From Ewingella americana (GTDB lineage: Bacteria > Pseudomonadota > Gammaproteobacteria > Enterobacterales > Enterobacteriaceae), in contig NZ_RCZD01000001.1 in the NCBI RefSeq assembly GCF_006438725.1, positions 434,001 to 498,000 of the forward strand: DNA of 64,000 bases, read 5' to 3'. A program made the position numbers and the translations under genes. Numbering within the stretch: position 1 is the stretch's first letter; every line of letters starts with the position of its first letter. The notes under the pieces are model-generated. The model was given only the letters and a program-made list of their open reading frames with translations. It searched no databases and was not told the DNA's origin. Below, piece after piece: positions 28,020-36,194 of the stretch.

Positions 28020-28172
28020 CATGTCACTCACCCAATGCGTATTTGGGGCTGGAACAACGAACTGGCGTTCAAGATAATTGGGGCTGGCAACTGAAGGTTT
28101 TCCGCCCCCGTAATAGCGTCGTTTTCGGTATCCAGTCTGAGACGCTAATTCAGCGAACCTCATGAGGTGCAC
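28020..28172 (-). pseudogene. IS3-family transposase (OrfB) remnant
   Basis: About 50 codons match the pre-catalytic part of IS3-family OrfB: 'ASQTGYRKRRYYGGGKPSV', then 'SPNYLERQFVV' and 'NTHWVSD', where the first catalytic Asp of DDE belongs to the WVSD segment. After this the frame runs into unrelated sequence and there is no remainder of the DDE domain, so it is a dead fragment. It lies at the left edge of the AT-rich island and marks a past insertion or deletion. Confidence 0.75.
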
Positions 28173-28469
28173 GATCCTGTTACCGTCCAGGGGGGCACGC
28201 CAAATGAGGCAAAAAAGTGTCTACGAAATCCGGATCTATTCCGTTTTGATGCAGTAAGTGTAATAAAAAAGTTAATTATTATGTCATGCTGTATTAAATA
28301 TTTTAATTTAAAATATTAATATTCAATTTGTCAACAAAATAGAGTTCATTTTTTTCATTTCAAACACATATCAGAGCAATCGTTTGCTTTAAAAAGGAAA
28401 GCAGCCTCAAATTGCAATAAAAAGAGAAAATAAAGCACAGATTTCTACTCATCGCTTTAATGGCGAATT
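28173..28469. other. AT-rich non-coding stretch left of the biosynthetic operon
   Basis: The first about 90 bases may be further IS-derived debris (AAAAAGTGTCTACGAAATCC and neighbours). From about 28260 on, the composition becomes strongly AT-rich with no open frame of note. The base composition changes sharply compared with the chemotaxis gene to the left. Confidence 0.5.
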
Positions 28470-28503
28470 ATTATTTTTTTGCTGATAATAGCAAAAAAAT
28501 AAT
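28470..28503. repeat. Perfect AT-rich inverted repeat just upstream of the operon promoter
   Basis: Perfect 14-base arms (28470-28483 and 28490-28503) with loop GATAAT, including T7 and A7 runs. A second short stem (GGCGA at 28462-28466 with TCGCC at 28503-28507) can extend it. It ends a few bases before the -35 box of the operon promoter. It may be an operator or UP-like element, or a terminator insulating the operon. Confidence 0.55.
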
Positions 28504-28507
28504 CGCC

Positions 28508-28535
28508 TTGACTATTGTCCCTCCAGGTTTAGAAT
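28508..28535 (+). promoter_or_regulatory. Sigma-70 promoter of the biosynthetic operon
   Basis: TTGACT (28508-28513), a 16-base spacer and TAGAAT (28530-28535) fit the sigma-70 consensus with one mismatch per box. The promoter leaves a leader of about 80 bases before the GTG start at 28625. Confidence 0.6.
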
Positions 28536-28624
28536 CTTCCGCAGAGTATATATAGAGAGTTCACCTTCGCTCGGATGAATAATCTATTTTAGAAATCTCA
28601 AACCAACAAAATAAAGGAATAATT

Positions 28625-29413
28625 GTGCCTATCAACAACCCAATATGGAGTCAGGAAGAGTTAACTGGCAATATAAAATACAACAAAGACTTAGCCACAA
28701 TAATAAAAAACAACGCATGGCATGGACTATTTGAATCACCCAAATGGATTTTGATGAACCCCGCCGATGAAGTTATTGACTTTTATCATAAATACATCGT
28801 TAACCCCTCTTTAGCTTTACGTAATCGATTCTCACTTTCTGGCAATAAGCTCCATGATCTCGGTTGTGGTGGCGGACGTCATCTGTTTTACTTTAATGAA
28901 CGAGGTTTTGAGGTTACGGGCAGTGATTTGTCTGAAAATGCCATTGAGTTTACAAAGTCTGAATTAGCACGCCGTCAACAAAGCGCAGAACTCGTTCTTT
29001 GCCCAATGACAGAACTCCCCTTTGAAAATGATACATTTGATATTACTGTATCTCGTGCTGTTATCAACCACGCCTCTTTACAGGATGTTAAAAAAACCAT
29101 CTTTGAAGTTGCCCGCACAACCAAACAAGGTGGCCTATTTTTCGTCACTTTCTCTTCGGAACGTGCATCCGATTGGAAAAAAGGTACGGAAGTTGAAGAG
29201 GATGTCTCCTATATTCCAGAGTCTGGCCCGGAAAAAGGTCTTATTCATACTTTCCTGAATGCTGCAGCCACATCAGCTCTGCTCGAACCGTTTTTCCGTA
29301 TAGAAGAAATTTACTTGTACGAACACCCGTCTTGGGTAACTGATGCTCCTGGCGCCTCGAGTCCAAATGAATATTTTGGTTCTGAATACGTCGCTATTTG
29401 CGTGCGCCGCTAA
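28625..29413 (+). CDS. SAM-dependent methyltransferase, first gene of the island operon
   Basis: A 262-residue class I methyltransferase. The start is GTG with AAGGA six bases upstream. Motif I is 'LHDLGCGGGRHLFYF' with the following 'VTGSDLSENAIEFTK', and motif IV is 'NDTFDITVSRAVINH', typical of small-molecule methyltransferases of the UbiE/COQ5-like group. The first about 60 residues carry Trp-rich sequence of unknown role. It opens a run of eight co-directional genes. Probable role: methylation of the pathway product or an intermediate. Target atom unknown. Confidence 0.85.
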   Translation: MPINNPIWSQEELTGNIKYNKDLATIIKNNAWHGLFESPKWILMNPADEVIDFYHKYIVNPSLALRNRFSLSGNKLHDLGCGGGRHLFYFNERGFEVTGSDLSENAIEFTKSELARRQQSAELVLCPMTELPFENDTFDITVSRAVINHASLQDVKKTIFEVARTTKQGGLFFVTFSSERASDWKKGTEVEEDVSYIPESGPEKGLIHTFLNAAATSALLEPFFRIEEIYLYEHPSWVTDAPGASSPNEYFGSEYVAICVRR

Positions 29414-29485
29414 TATTATTTAGCCATGGCAGTTTCTCGCAATGGAGGGCTGCCACTTATTTTGTGGTGTTCAAGGTATTTAAAG

Positions 29486-30007
29486 ATGATATTGACAGGA
29501 AAATCCATTGAGGAATTTGTCAGGAATGGTGACATTTCCATATCTCCTTTCTCCAAAAATAATATAACAACAAATTCTTATGATCTTACTTTAGGATGCC
29601 AATTTATTCGGTATAGTGAAGAGGTTATGGATCCTAAGAAAGAAAATAAATACGATATTATTGAGTGTGGCCCTGAAGGCATATTACTGAGCAAAGGGGA
29701 TTTTCTATTAGCTCATAGCATTGAAAAACTCGGCAGTAATAAGTATGTTCCCATTATTCACGCCAAATCCAGTATCGCCAGGCTGGGGCTCTTTGTGCAT
29801 ATCACAGCAGACTTAATTGACATTGGTTCATTTGGCTGTGTAACCTTCCAGTTGCATAGCACCTTACCGATAAGATTATTTCCCGGAATGAAAATAGGCC
29901 AAGTAACGTTCTGGAAACCTCTGGGGGAGATTATTCCCTACAGCGGGAAGTATCAGGGTTCTGTGGGGCCGAGGGCATCGATGGCTTATTCAGATTTTAA
30001 AGTGTAA
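29486..30007 (+). CDS. dCTP deaminase-like protein 1, catalytic Glu replaced by Gln
   Basis: A 173-residue protein of the trimeric dUTPase/dCTP deaminase fold. The start at 29486 gives MILTGKSIEEF, parallel to the next gene; the longer frame adds 20 residues of hairpin sequence. Family marks are 'HAKSSIARLGLFVHITADLID' (S95, S96, R99, D112) and 'FPGMKIGQVTFW', and the C-terminal 'YSGKYQG' tail. Where E. coli Dcd has the catalytic Glu138 (in CIVLEF), this protein has Gln122 (CVTFQL). In E. coli that Glu is required, so ordinary dCTP deamination is unlikely unless the partner supplies it. Confidence 0.82.
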   Translation: MILTGKSIEEFVRNGDISISPFSKNNITTNSYDLTLGCQFIRYSEEVMDPKKENKYDIIECGPEGILLSKGDFLLAHSIEKLGSNKYVPIIHAKSSIARLGLFVHITADLIDIGSFGCVTFQLHSTLPIRLFPGMKIGQVTFWKPLGEIIPYSGKYQGSVGPRASMAYSDFKV

Positions 30008-30037
30008 TAATCAAACAATTCAACATGGACTCAGAAT

Positions 30038-30550
30038 ATGATTCTTACCGGCAGCGAAATAAAAAAGAGAACCGCCAGTAACGACATTACTATAATTCCA
30101 TTTAATGAAAAACAATTAAATCCAAACAGCTATAACTATTGTTTAGGCCCACGATTAGGTATTCCTAACCTCACTGGGAATAATGTTTCTTTTGACTTTA
30201 TCGATCTCCCTCCAGAGGGATTTGTAATGGATGCTGGAACCACTTATTTGGGGCATACGCTGGAGATTTTGGGTAGCAATAAATTCGCTATGTCTCTGAT
30301 TGGGCGTAGCTCTTTAGGACGTCTAGGCCTTTTCTTGCAAGTTTCAGCTAATCTTGGACATACCGGGGCCTGCCATCAATGGACATTGGAGTTAGTTGCT
30401 ACCCGCCCTTTCCGACTCTATCCTGGTATGCGTATCGGTCAAATATCTTTCTGGGTTAATCAGGGTTCTCCGGGTCTGTACCATGGGGGATATTCCGCCT
30501 ACAACAACCCACAAGTGTCGAAAATAGTACCATTGGTTGAGTCTGTATGA
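30038..30550 (+). CDS. dCTP deaminase-like protein 2, conserved Asp replaced by His
   Basis: A 170-residue paralogue of the preceding protein, with the same start MILTG and the core 'IGRSSLGRLGLFLQVSANLGH' (S91, S92, R95). It keeps the catalytic-type Glu118 (WTLEL) but has His108 in place of the Asp that follows VTAHRI in E. coli Dcd. The end is 'LYPGMRIGQISFW' and a Tyr/Asn tail. The stop overlaps the next start as ATGA. The two proteins may assemble together as mixed trimers, since Dcd active sites lie at subunit interfaces (inference). Confidence 0.82.
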   Translation: MILTGSEIKKRTASNDITIIPFNEKQLNPNSYNYCLGPRLGIPNLTGNNVSFDFIDLPPEGFVMDAGTTYLGHTLEILGSNKFAMSLIGRSSLGRLGLFLQVSANLGHTGACHQWTLELVATRPFRLYPGMRIGQISFWVNQGSPGLYHGGYSAYNNPQVSKIVPLVESV

Positions 30551-31611
30551 TGAATATTACCAGTAAAACACTCAGTGATAATAAACTGCATCTCATGGCA
30601 TCAGAAAAAGTGCGTGCTAAAGAGGCTTTTTCACAGGCTTTTTCGGGGGCTGGTTTTACTTTTCATCAACCTGATGGATTGATACCCAGCCATGATAAAT
30701 CCACCCTATTTACAGGCTCTACTATTAGTACCTTTAAGCCTTATCTGCAACAAAATGCGGGACTTGTTCTAAATCCTATGTTTACGGTTCAGGACTGTTT
30801 ACGCACCCAAAATAATCTTGCGATGCAAGATGTAGTCAATTACCCCAAATGGTCTTCTCTGTTTAGTAGTGTAGGCGCAATCGGGCGATATCAGGATCGC
30901 TATCTAATAGTTCAGGCTTTGCGTGATTTCATCTCTAACCTGGAGCTGAATACTCCTGCGCGTCTGCGGATTAATATTGCTAGCCTGGACCATGATATTA
31001 TTGACATGCTGGAGGCTGGAGGGATGGCTGATTATCTCCATTTTGATAGCCAACAACCAGCCTATTACTGCCATAAGTTTGGTATGGATGGCATTACTGG
31101 CCGAAACTGCAACCTTGCCGTCAGCAGTGATGGCGAAACGTTTATGGACATTGGTAATCTCATTGTCATTGAGTCAGCACAGGCACCGCTTGGTGTTGAA
31201 GCGGCATTCGGGCTTGAAACCATCGTCACGCGTATGCATGGGTTGTGCAGCTCAATTCTGGCTTTGAGCGCAGCCACTTGCTTTTCAATCCACTCAGCTG
31301 AAAACTTGTACATCATTGATGCATTGGTTGCCTGTGTCGCCATCATGTCATTCGATATCCAACCTATAGCGAATAATCGAGGCAGAGTTTTGCGTCGATA
31401 TCTTCAAGGCCTAAATCAGTTACGCTTAAAAAATAGTATATCAATCGAATTTATTGCAGATGCTGCCAGACATTTCGAACTAACCCATTACAAAACACAG
31501 CATATCTATAAGAGGATTGAACAATATCTGCAGCAGCATACATTGTTAGTAGTACAAGACCTGACATTATCTAATATTAACATGCGCCTATCCCACAGCT
31601 TGTACAAATAA
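30547..31611 (+). CDS. Stand-alone alanyl-tRNA-synthetase-like catalytic core
   Basis: A 354-residue protein that follows AlaRS order without the editing and C-Ala domains. It has 'LIPSHDKSTLFTGSTISTFK' (residues 45-64; AlaRS LVPHNDPTLLFTNAG..), 'QDCLRTQ' (82-88; QRCVRAG), 'WSSLFSSVG' (102-110; HHTFFEMLG), 'GMDGITGRNCN' (179-189; MGDTGPCGPC), 'VEAAFGLETIV' (218-228; motif 3) and 'NNRGRVLRRYL' (276-286). The motif 2 Arg-Glu pair and the motif 3 Arg appear as Lys101/Ser and Thr225. The adenylate site may therefore be altered. Possible roles: amino acid activation in biosynthesis, or a repurposed pseudo-synthetase. It overlaps the upstream gene by 4 bases. Confidence 0.72.
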   Translation: MMNITSKTLSDNKLHLMASEKVRAKEAFSQAFSGAGFTFHQPDGLIPSHDKSTLFTGSTISTFKPYLQQNAGLVLNPMFTVQDCLRTQNNLAMQDVVNYPKWSSLFSSVGAIGRYQDRYLIVQALRDFISNLELNTPARLRINIASLDHDIIDMLEAGGMADYLHFDSQQPAYYCHKFGMDGITGRNCNLAVSSDGETFMDIGNLIVIESAQAPLGVEAAFGLETIVTRMHGLCSSILALSAATCFSIHSAENLYIIDALVACVAIMSFDIQPIANNRGRVLRRYLQGLNQLRLKNSISIEFIADAARHFELTHYKTQHIYKRIEQYLQQHTLLVVQDLTLSNINMRLSHSLYK

Positions 31612-31632
31612 ATAACAGGATATTATTTAGAT

Positions 31633-32412
31633 ATGAAACTTGGTGTTATTTCTGATATCCATGAAGATGTTGTCCGGCTTGAAGAATCGTTAAAACTATT
31701 CGAAGCTCTTGGAATAGATGATGTGGTTTGCCTGGGTGATATCGTTGGTTATTCTGTACCCTTCTATGGTTATCTTAAGACGAGAAATGCTAACCGTTGT
31801 GTGGAATTGATACAAAAAAACTGTTGTGCCGTGGTTATTGGTAACCATGATCTATTTGCTATTCGCAAGGTGCCTTCTGCAGCGGCAGACTTTGTTTACC
31901 CTGCTGATTGGTATCAGCAGGACTATGAGCAGCGTAAGTTATTAGCCGATAAAAAAATATTCCTTTATGAAGACCACGAATTACCAAGCCTACTCAATGA
32001 CAATAACCTTAGCTATTTAAACTCATTACCAGAAAAAATCATCAAATCCTTTTCCACTCATAATTTATTGCTCTCTCACTACGCACTGCCTGACATTACC
32101 GGTTCATGTACCCATGAAGTCAAAACTCATCAGGATCTTGCAGCACATTTTGCCTTTATGGATGAGCATCGTTGTCTGCATGGCTTATCAGGCAATGATC
32201 ATATTCCGGGCATGAAAGTATTTACTCCTAAGCATGTTGTCCAGACTGGATTCGAACGTCATGAATTAGGGACATCCGTCGCCTGGATAACCGGGCCAAC
32301 ACTGTCTAAAGGCACGATGGAAAATGGCGTCATGATCTATGACAGCAAGGAGATGTCCATTTCCTCAATTGCACTCGGCACACCATTGCATCAGATTCCG
32401 GCCACCATCTGA
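31633..32412 (+). CDS. Calcineurin-like metallophosphoesterase
   Basis: A 259-residue enzyme with the dinuclear metal motifs in order: SDIHED (residues 7-12), 'GDIVGYS', 'IGNHDLF', 'LLLSHYALPD' and 'GLSGNDHIPGMKV', where the usual GHTH is GNDH. The overall pattern resembles ApaH/YfcE-like phosphatases, with an insertion after GNHD that carries 'YPADWYQQDYEQRK'. AGGA precedes the ATG. In the operon it could dephosphorylate a nucleotide-like intermediate, perhaps before export (inference). Confidence 0.83.
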   Translation: MKLGVISDIHEDVVRLEESLKLFEALGIDDVVCLGDIVGYSVPFYGYLKTRNANRCVELIQKNCCAVVIGNHDLFAIRKVPSAAADFVYPADWYQQDYEQRKLLADKKIFLYEDHELPSLLNDNNLSYLNSLPEKIIKSFSTHNLLLSHYALPDITGSCTHEVKTHQDLAAHFAFMDEHRCLHGLSGNDHIPGMKVFTPKHVVQTGFERHELGTSVAWITGPTLSKGTMENGVMIYDSKEMSISSIALGTPLHQIPATI

Positions 32413-32440
32413 ATCGGTTTATACCAACGAGACGAATCGA

Positions 32441-33679
32441 ATGAATAACTATATTTTATACATTAATGGTCGACAAAATCCTCATGAACGGATGGCAGAA
32501 ATGCGCGCAGCACGTTCTTTGGGTCTGAACATTGTGCTTATGGCTAAAAACATACCGGCATATGCCGCTGTATTAGCCATCGAAACCGTCACTGTTGATT
32601 TGGATGATTTCGAAACTTGTCTCGGCGTCGCCAGTTTGTTGAATAAAAAGTATGCTTTTAAAGGCATTGTCTGTTGGTCGGAAACAGATGTTCCGCTTAA
32701 AAATTTTCTCGCGAACGAATTACATCTTGCAGGCATGAGTGCGCAGGCCGTTCGCCATAGCCGCGATAAAATTGCCATGAAACAAAAGGTAAAACATCTT
32801 GGCTCGATGATTCCTCGTTTTCAAGCAGTCATCTCTTTACTGAGTGCGAAAAACGCAGCAAGGCAGATAGGTTATCCGGTGATCGTCAAACCTGCATCAG
32901 GTTCGGGATCAAAAGGTATATTTAAAGTTAACAACGACCACGCATTAGAGCAGGCGCTTAGTCAACTTTCAAACATCGCTACAGACTCCTTTGATACGGT
33001 ATTCAGTGCATTTGGGGGGGAGATTATTCTTGAAGAGTTTATTGAAGGGCCTGAGTTTAGCGTAGATGGTTATGTGTCTGACGGGAAGATTACAGTCATC
33101 GGTATCACTGACTATCAGTCTGATCCAGTAACCTTTGTGGAAAACCGTCATATATTTCCTTCTAACCATAGCGATCCCATACAGGATGAGATCGAACGCT
33201 GTGCGCGTCAGATTGTCGAATCACTAGAAATAAATAATACTGTTTTCCATCTGGAAGGAAAATACTCATGTAACGGATTTAAATTTATTGAGTGTGCCGC
33301 CAGACCAGCCGGTGGGTACATATCGACCCATCTATTACAGCATGCCAGCCGTCACCAACACTTACAAAACTATGTCCAGGTTTGCTGCGCAATTCAGCCG
33401 TCAACTTTACGCTTAAGCGGAGATTATATCGGCGTACGATATTTATTTGCAGAAAAAAATGGCACATTACACAGTATAGATAACGTGACCAAAGTACTGA
33501 ACCATCCTAACATTCAGCATCTATATTTACATTTCTCCCCAGGGCATATTGTCACATTACCACCCGAGGATTACAGCGCTTATCGTCTCGGTGTAATTAT
33601 TGGTACGGGCGAGGATTACAATCAGCTTGCCGATACCTTAGAATGGGCAGCAGAACAAATAAGGTTTACAATCAAATGA
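32441..33679 (+). CDS. ATP-grasp ligase 1
   Basis: A 412-residue ATP-grasp enzyme of the L-amino acid ligase/carbamoyl-phosphate-synthase-like group. I chose the ATG at 32441 (MNNYILYINGRQ), since the longer frame reads out of the previous gene. Marks are 'GYPVIVKPASGSGSKGIF' (ATP loop), 'GEIILEEFIEGPEFSVDGYV' and 'FIECAARPAGGYIS' (metal site). The C-terminal part resembles a LAL_C2-type domain. It should form an amide or ester through an acyl phosphate. It ends in an ATGA overlap with the second ligase. Confidence 0.82.
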   Translation: MNNYILYINGRQNPHERMAEMRAARSLGLNIVLMAKNIPAYAAVLAIETVTVDLDDFETCLGVASLLNKKYAFKGIVCWSETDVPLKNFLANELHLAGMSAQAVRHSRDKIAMKQKVKHLGSMIPRFQAVISLLSAKNAARQIGYPVIVKPASGSGSKGIFKVNNDHALEQALSQLSNIATDSFDTVFSAFGGEIILEEFIEGPEFSVDGYVSDGKITVIGITDYQSDPVTFVENRHIFPSNHSDPIQDEIERCARQIVESLEINNTVFHLEGKYSCNGFKFIECAARPAGGYISTHLLQHASRHQHLQNYVQVCCAIQPSTLRLSGDYIGVRYLFAEKNGTLHSIDNVTKVLNHPNIQHLYLHFSPGHIVTLPPEDYSAYRLGVIIGTGEDYNQLADTLEWAAEQIRFTIK

Positions 33680-34908
33680 AAAACGTCCTAATCTTATTTG
33701 GGTGTGCATCACACCGTCAGGGACCACGTGCTATTTCTCAAGCTCACTCATTAGGGCTCAATGTTATTCTGGTTGATACTCAGGATAATGTCGAAAATCT
33801 ATCAGCTAATGCTCCGCAGAACATTCAAATTTATACAGTAAGCTCAAAAGATTATGATGCTTGCTTTCCGCTAATCAAATCACTGTGTACAACATTTCCG
33901 GTAATTGGAATTTATACTTTTGAAGAGTATTCCGTGGAAACCTGCTCGCGTCTTTGCGCCACGTTGGGTTTCATCAATAACCCAACGGCGGCCATATTAC
34001 GAATTAGGAACAAAAACAGTTGTCGTCAAATTCTCTCTGAAAATGGCTTGCCGCAGCCGGAATTACACATTTTCAACAATCTGCAACAGGCCTGTTATTG
34101 TTTACAAACCCAACCGACTGGAGGTGGAGATTGGATTCTTAAACCTATCGACGCCTCAGGTAGCCAAGGAGTCAGTCGTATAACCAATAATGGCATACAT
34201 CAACTGCACACAGCATTTTCCAGATTGACTTCCACTCAACAGGAAGGGTTTATTATAGAAAAATTTATTATTGGTAAAGAATTTAGCCTTGAGGGATTCT
34301 TTCATTATGGCGAGCCAATATTTCAAGGCATCACAGAAAAAGCCCTTAAGCCGGGCAGTAGTTTTGTAGAAGATATGCATATCTTCCCTGCTGAATTGCC
34401 TATAGAAACGAGAAATGACGTTTTTGCGGTGGCAAAAAAAGCCTTACATTGTGTTGGGTTGATGTTTGGGCATTTTCATCTGGAGTTTTGGATTTCTGAC
34501 TGCCAAATCATCATTGGTGAAATTCATAGTCGACCAGGTGGCGATTACATTCATCTTTTAACAGAAGTCGTGACAGGTATTCCCACTTATGCGGCGGTAT
34601 TCCAACAATATATTGAATCTGCATCTTGTCATGAACCTGCTCCCACAATCACTCACCGATGCGCCGCTGCGGTGAAATATTTCGATGCCCCAGAGGGTGA
34701 ACTGATTGCGATCTACGGAATAGCTGACTTACAAAAAAAGAATCAAATAATACTGACTGAAATCACTGTTAAACCCGGAGAAATACTTCCACCATGTACT
34801 GAGTCTGGTAAGCGCGTGGGATGTGTTGTTGTTCGGGAGGAAAGTAGTGACAAGGCAAAACACACTGCAATGGAGATGGCAGCATATGTCCACTTTGACA
34901 TCCTCTAA
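33676..34908 (+). CDS. ATP-grasp ligase 2
   Basis: A 410-residue ATP-grasp enzyme, divergent from its neighbour. The ATG at 33676 overlaps the previous stop. Marks are 'NVLILFGCASHRQGPRAI' (N-terminal Rossmann-like domain), 'DWILKPIDASGSQGVSRI', 'GFIIEKFIIGKEFSLEGFF', 'GEIHSRPGGDYIH' (metal and phosphate site) and 'VEDMHIFPAE'. The C-terminal 'TVKPGEILPPCTESGKRVG' fits a LAL_C2 domain. Two successive ligases suggest two condensation steps. The acceptor and donor are unknown. Confidence 0.82.
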   Translation: MKNVLILFGCASHRQGPRAISQAHSLGLNVILVDTQDNVENLSANAPQNIQIYTVSSKDYDACFPLIKSLCTTFPVIGIYTFEEYSVETCSRLCATLGFINNPTAAILRIRNKNSCRQILSENGLPQPELHIFNNLQQACYCLQTQPTGGGDWILKPIDASGSQGVSRITNNGIHQLHTAFSRLTSTQQEGFIIEKFIIGKEFSLEGFFHYGEPIFQGITEKALKPGSSFVEDMHIFPAELPIETRNDVFAVAKKALHCVGLMFGHFHLEFWISDCQIIIGEIHSRPGGDYIHLLTEVVTGIPTYAAVFQQYIESASCHEPAPTITHRCAAAVKYFDAPEGELIAIYGIADLQKKNQIILTEITVKPGEILPPCTESGKRVGCVVVREESSDKAKHTAMEMAAYVHFDIL

Positions 34909-36091
34909 AAACAGCATGTCCTTGATGACCATCGACTCATTTTTATTCTCGTTCACCTACTTTATGACATTGTCGATCCTGGCTTTGTATATGGATGCAT
35001 TTCTTGGCCTGTCGGCATTAGAAACTGGCAGTATTATTATGGTGTCCTCTATTGGTTCTAAGGTCACACGCTTGCTGATTTCGCCATTTCTGGACTTGAT
35101 TACACCAGCATACTTAGTTTCTCTTTCGGCCTTTACGATGAGCCTGAGTTGCATCACTATCGCCCTTTCGCAACAGTACCTGCCAGTATTGTGCGCTGTA
35201 GGTTTTTTTGGCATTGCTTATGGAAGTAACAGCATTTTAATCCGTGCTGTCGCGGGAGCAACTGATAACACTCATATGCGTACTGCGTTCTTTGTCCGAT
35301 TGTCCGTCATCACAAATCTGGCATCCATGCTGGCACCATTAATCGCCATTTATCTTTATAACCACATTTCGCCACGCCTACCTTTCTTAGTTGCTTCTTT
35401 CCTGATGTTCTGTTTCTCACTCGCGCTCTTGAGGAGCCACGAATTATGGCCTCCCCTGGCTGCGCAAAAAAAATGGACGCATGCATTACGTGAACAGCTG
35501 GGTGACAAAACGTTGCGACACTATTTTCTACTAACAGCGCTATGCTGGATGATCTATTCCCAATTATTTACATCTTTACCGTTACATATTAATCAGCTTA
35601 TGGGATCCACTAGCCAATTTGGTTATATAATGACGTTTAATGGTATCCTTTCCATAATGCTAGCTCCCAGGTTACAGGCACTATTTACACACTATAAAAT
35701 CAACACATTCCAGACACTTTTCTTTTCTTTGGCGGCCCATGCGATGGGATCTTTATGGCTGCATTACGCTACAACGCTAACAGAACTCTATTTTGCTATC
35801 TTTGTCTGGACGTTAGGTGAGTTGCTACTAATCCCGACATTACAAAGCTGTATTTCGGGCTATTCTGCCAAAAATATTCTCATCAGTGTTTTGGCCATCA
35901 ATTCTATTGCTATGGGAATCGGCGAAGGTCTGGGGGGGTTTCTCGGCATCTACTTGATCAAAAATTCAAGCTACTGCTTCATGATATTTTTCGCTCTGAC
36001 AGTGCTCACTCTGGGGTATGTTATTGCCTTCAAGCCCTTGTTTACACCAAATGGCGATGACCTGGCAATTAACGACAAACCAGCATGTTAG
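34886..36091 (+). CDS. MFS transporter (probable exporter)
   Basis: A 401-residue membrane protein with about twelve hydrophobic helices. The ATG at 34886 (MSTLTSSKNS) overlaps the second ligase by 23 bases and has GGAG 12 bases upstream, so it is translationally coupled. A later ATG at about 34916 is possible. The loop 'SIGSKVTRLLISPFLDLI' resembles the conserved MFS loop 2-3. It would export the pathway product and may give self-protection (inference from position). Confidence 0.82.
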   Translation: MSTLTSSKNSMSLMTIDSFLFSFTYFMTLSILALYMDAFLGLSALETGSIIMVSSIGSKVTRLLISPFLDLITPAYLVSLSAFTMSLSCITIALSQQYLPVLCAVGFFGIAYGSNSILIRAVAGATDNTHMRTAFFVRLSVITNLASMLAPLIAIYLYNHISPRLPFLVASFLMFCFSLALLRSHELWPPLAAQKKWTHALREQLGDKTLRHYFLLTALCWMIYSQLFTSLPLHINQLMGSTSQFGYIMTFNGILSIMLAPRLQALFTHYKINTFQTLFFSLAAHAMGSLWLHYATTLTELYFAIFVWTLGELLLIPTLQSCISGYSAKNILISVLAINSIAMGIGEGLGGFLGIYLIKNSSYCFMIFFALTVLTLGYVIAFKPLFTPNGDDLAINDKPAC

Positions 36092-36101
36092 TTTAAACGT
36101 T

Positions 36102-36165
36102 AAGCAGTTTACAACTAAGACTAAGTATCTGGCTTGTTGTGGCTTTTTCTGAGGGTAAACTGCTT
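36102..36165 (+). repeat. Inverted repeat after the island operon
   Basis: Perfect 11-base arms (36102-36112 and 36155-36165) are separated by 42 bases. It lies in the gap between the convergent MFS and protease genes. There is no T run after it, so it is not a classical terminator. Confidence 0.35.
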
Positions 36166-36194
36166 CTAAAGAAAATTAATGTCAGAACGGTTAA

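Noticed and set aside
28173-28624. Possible CRISPR array or direct repeats in the AT-rich gap
   Set aside because: No regularly spaced repeats are present here or elsewhere in the window; only one inverted repeat and IS debris.
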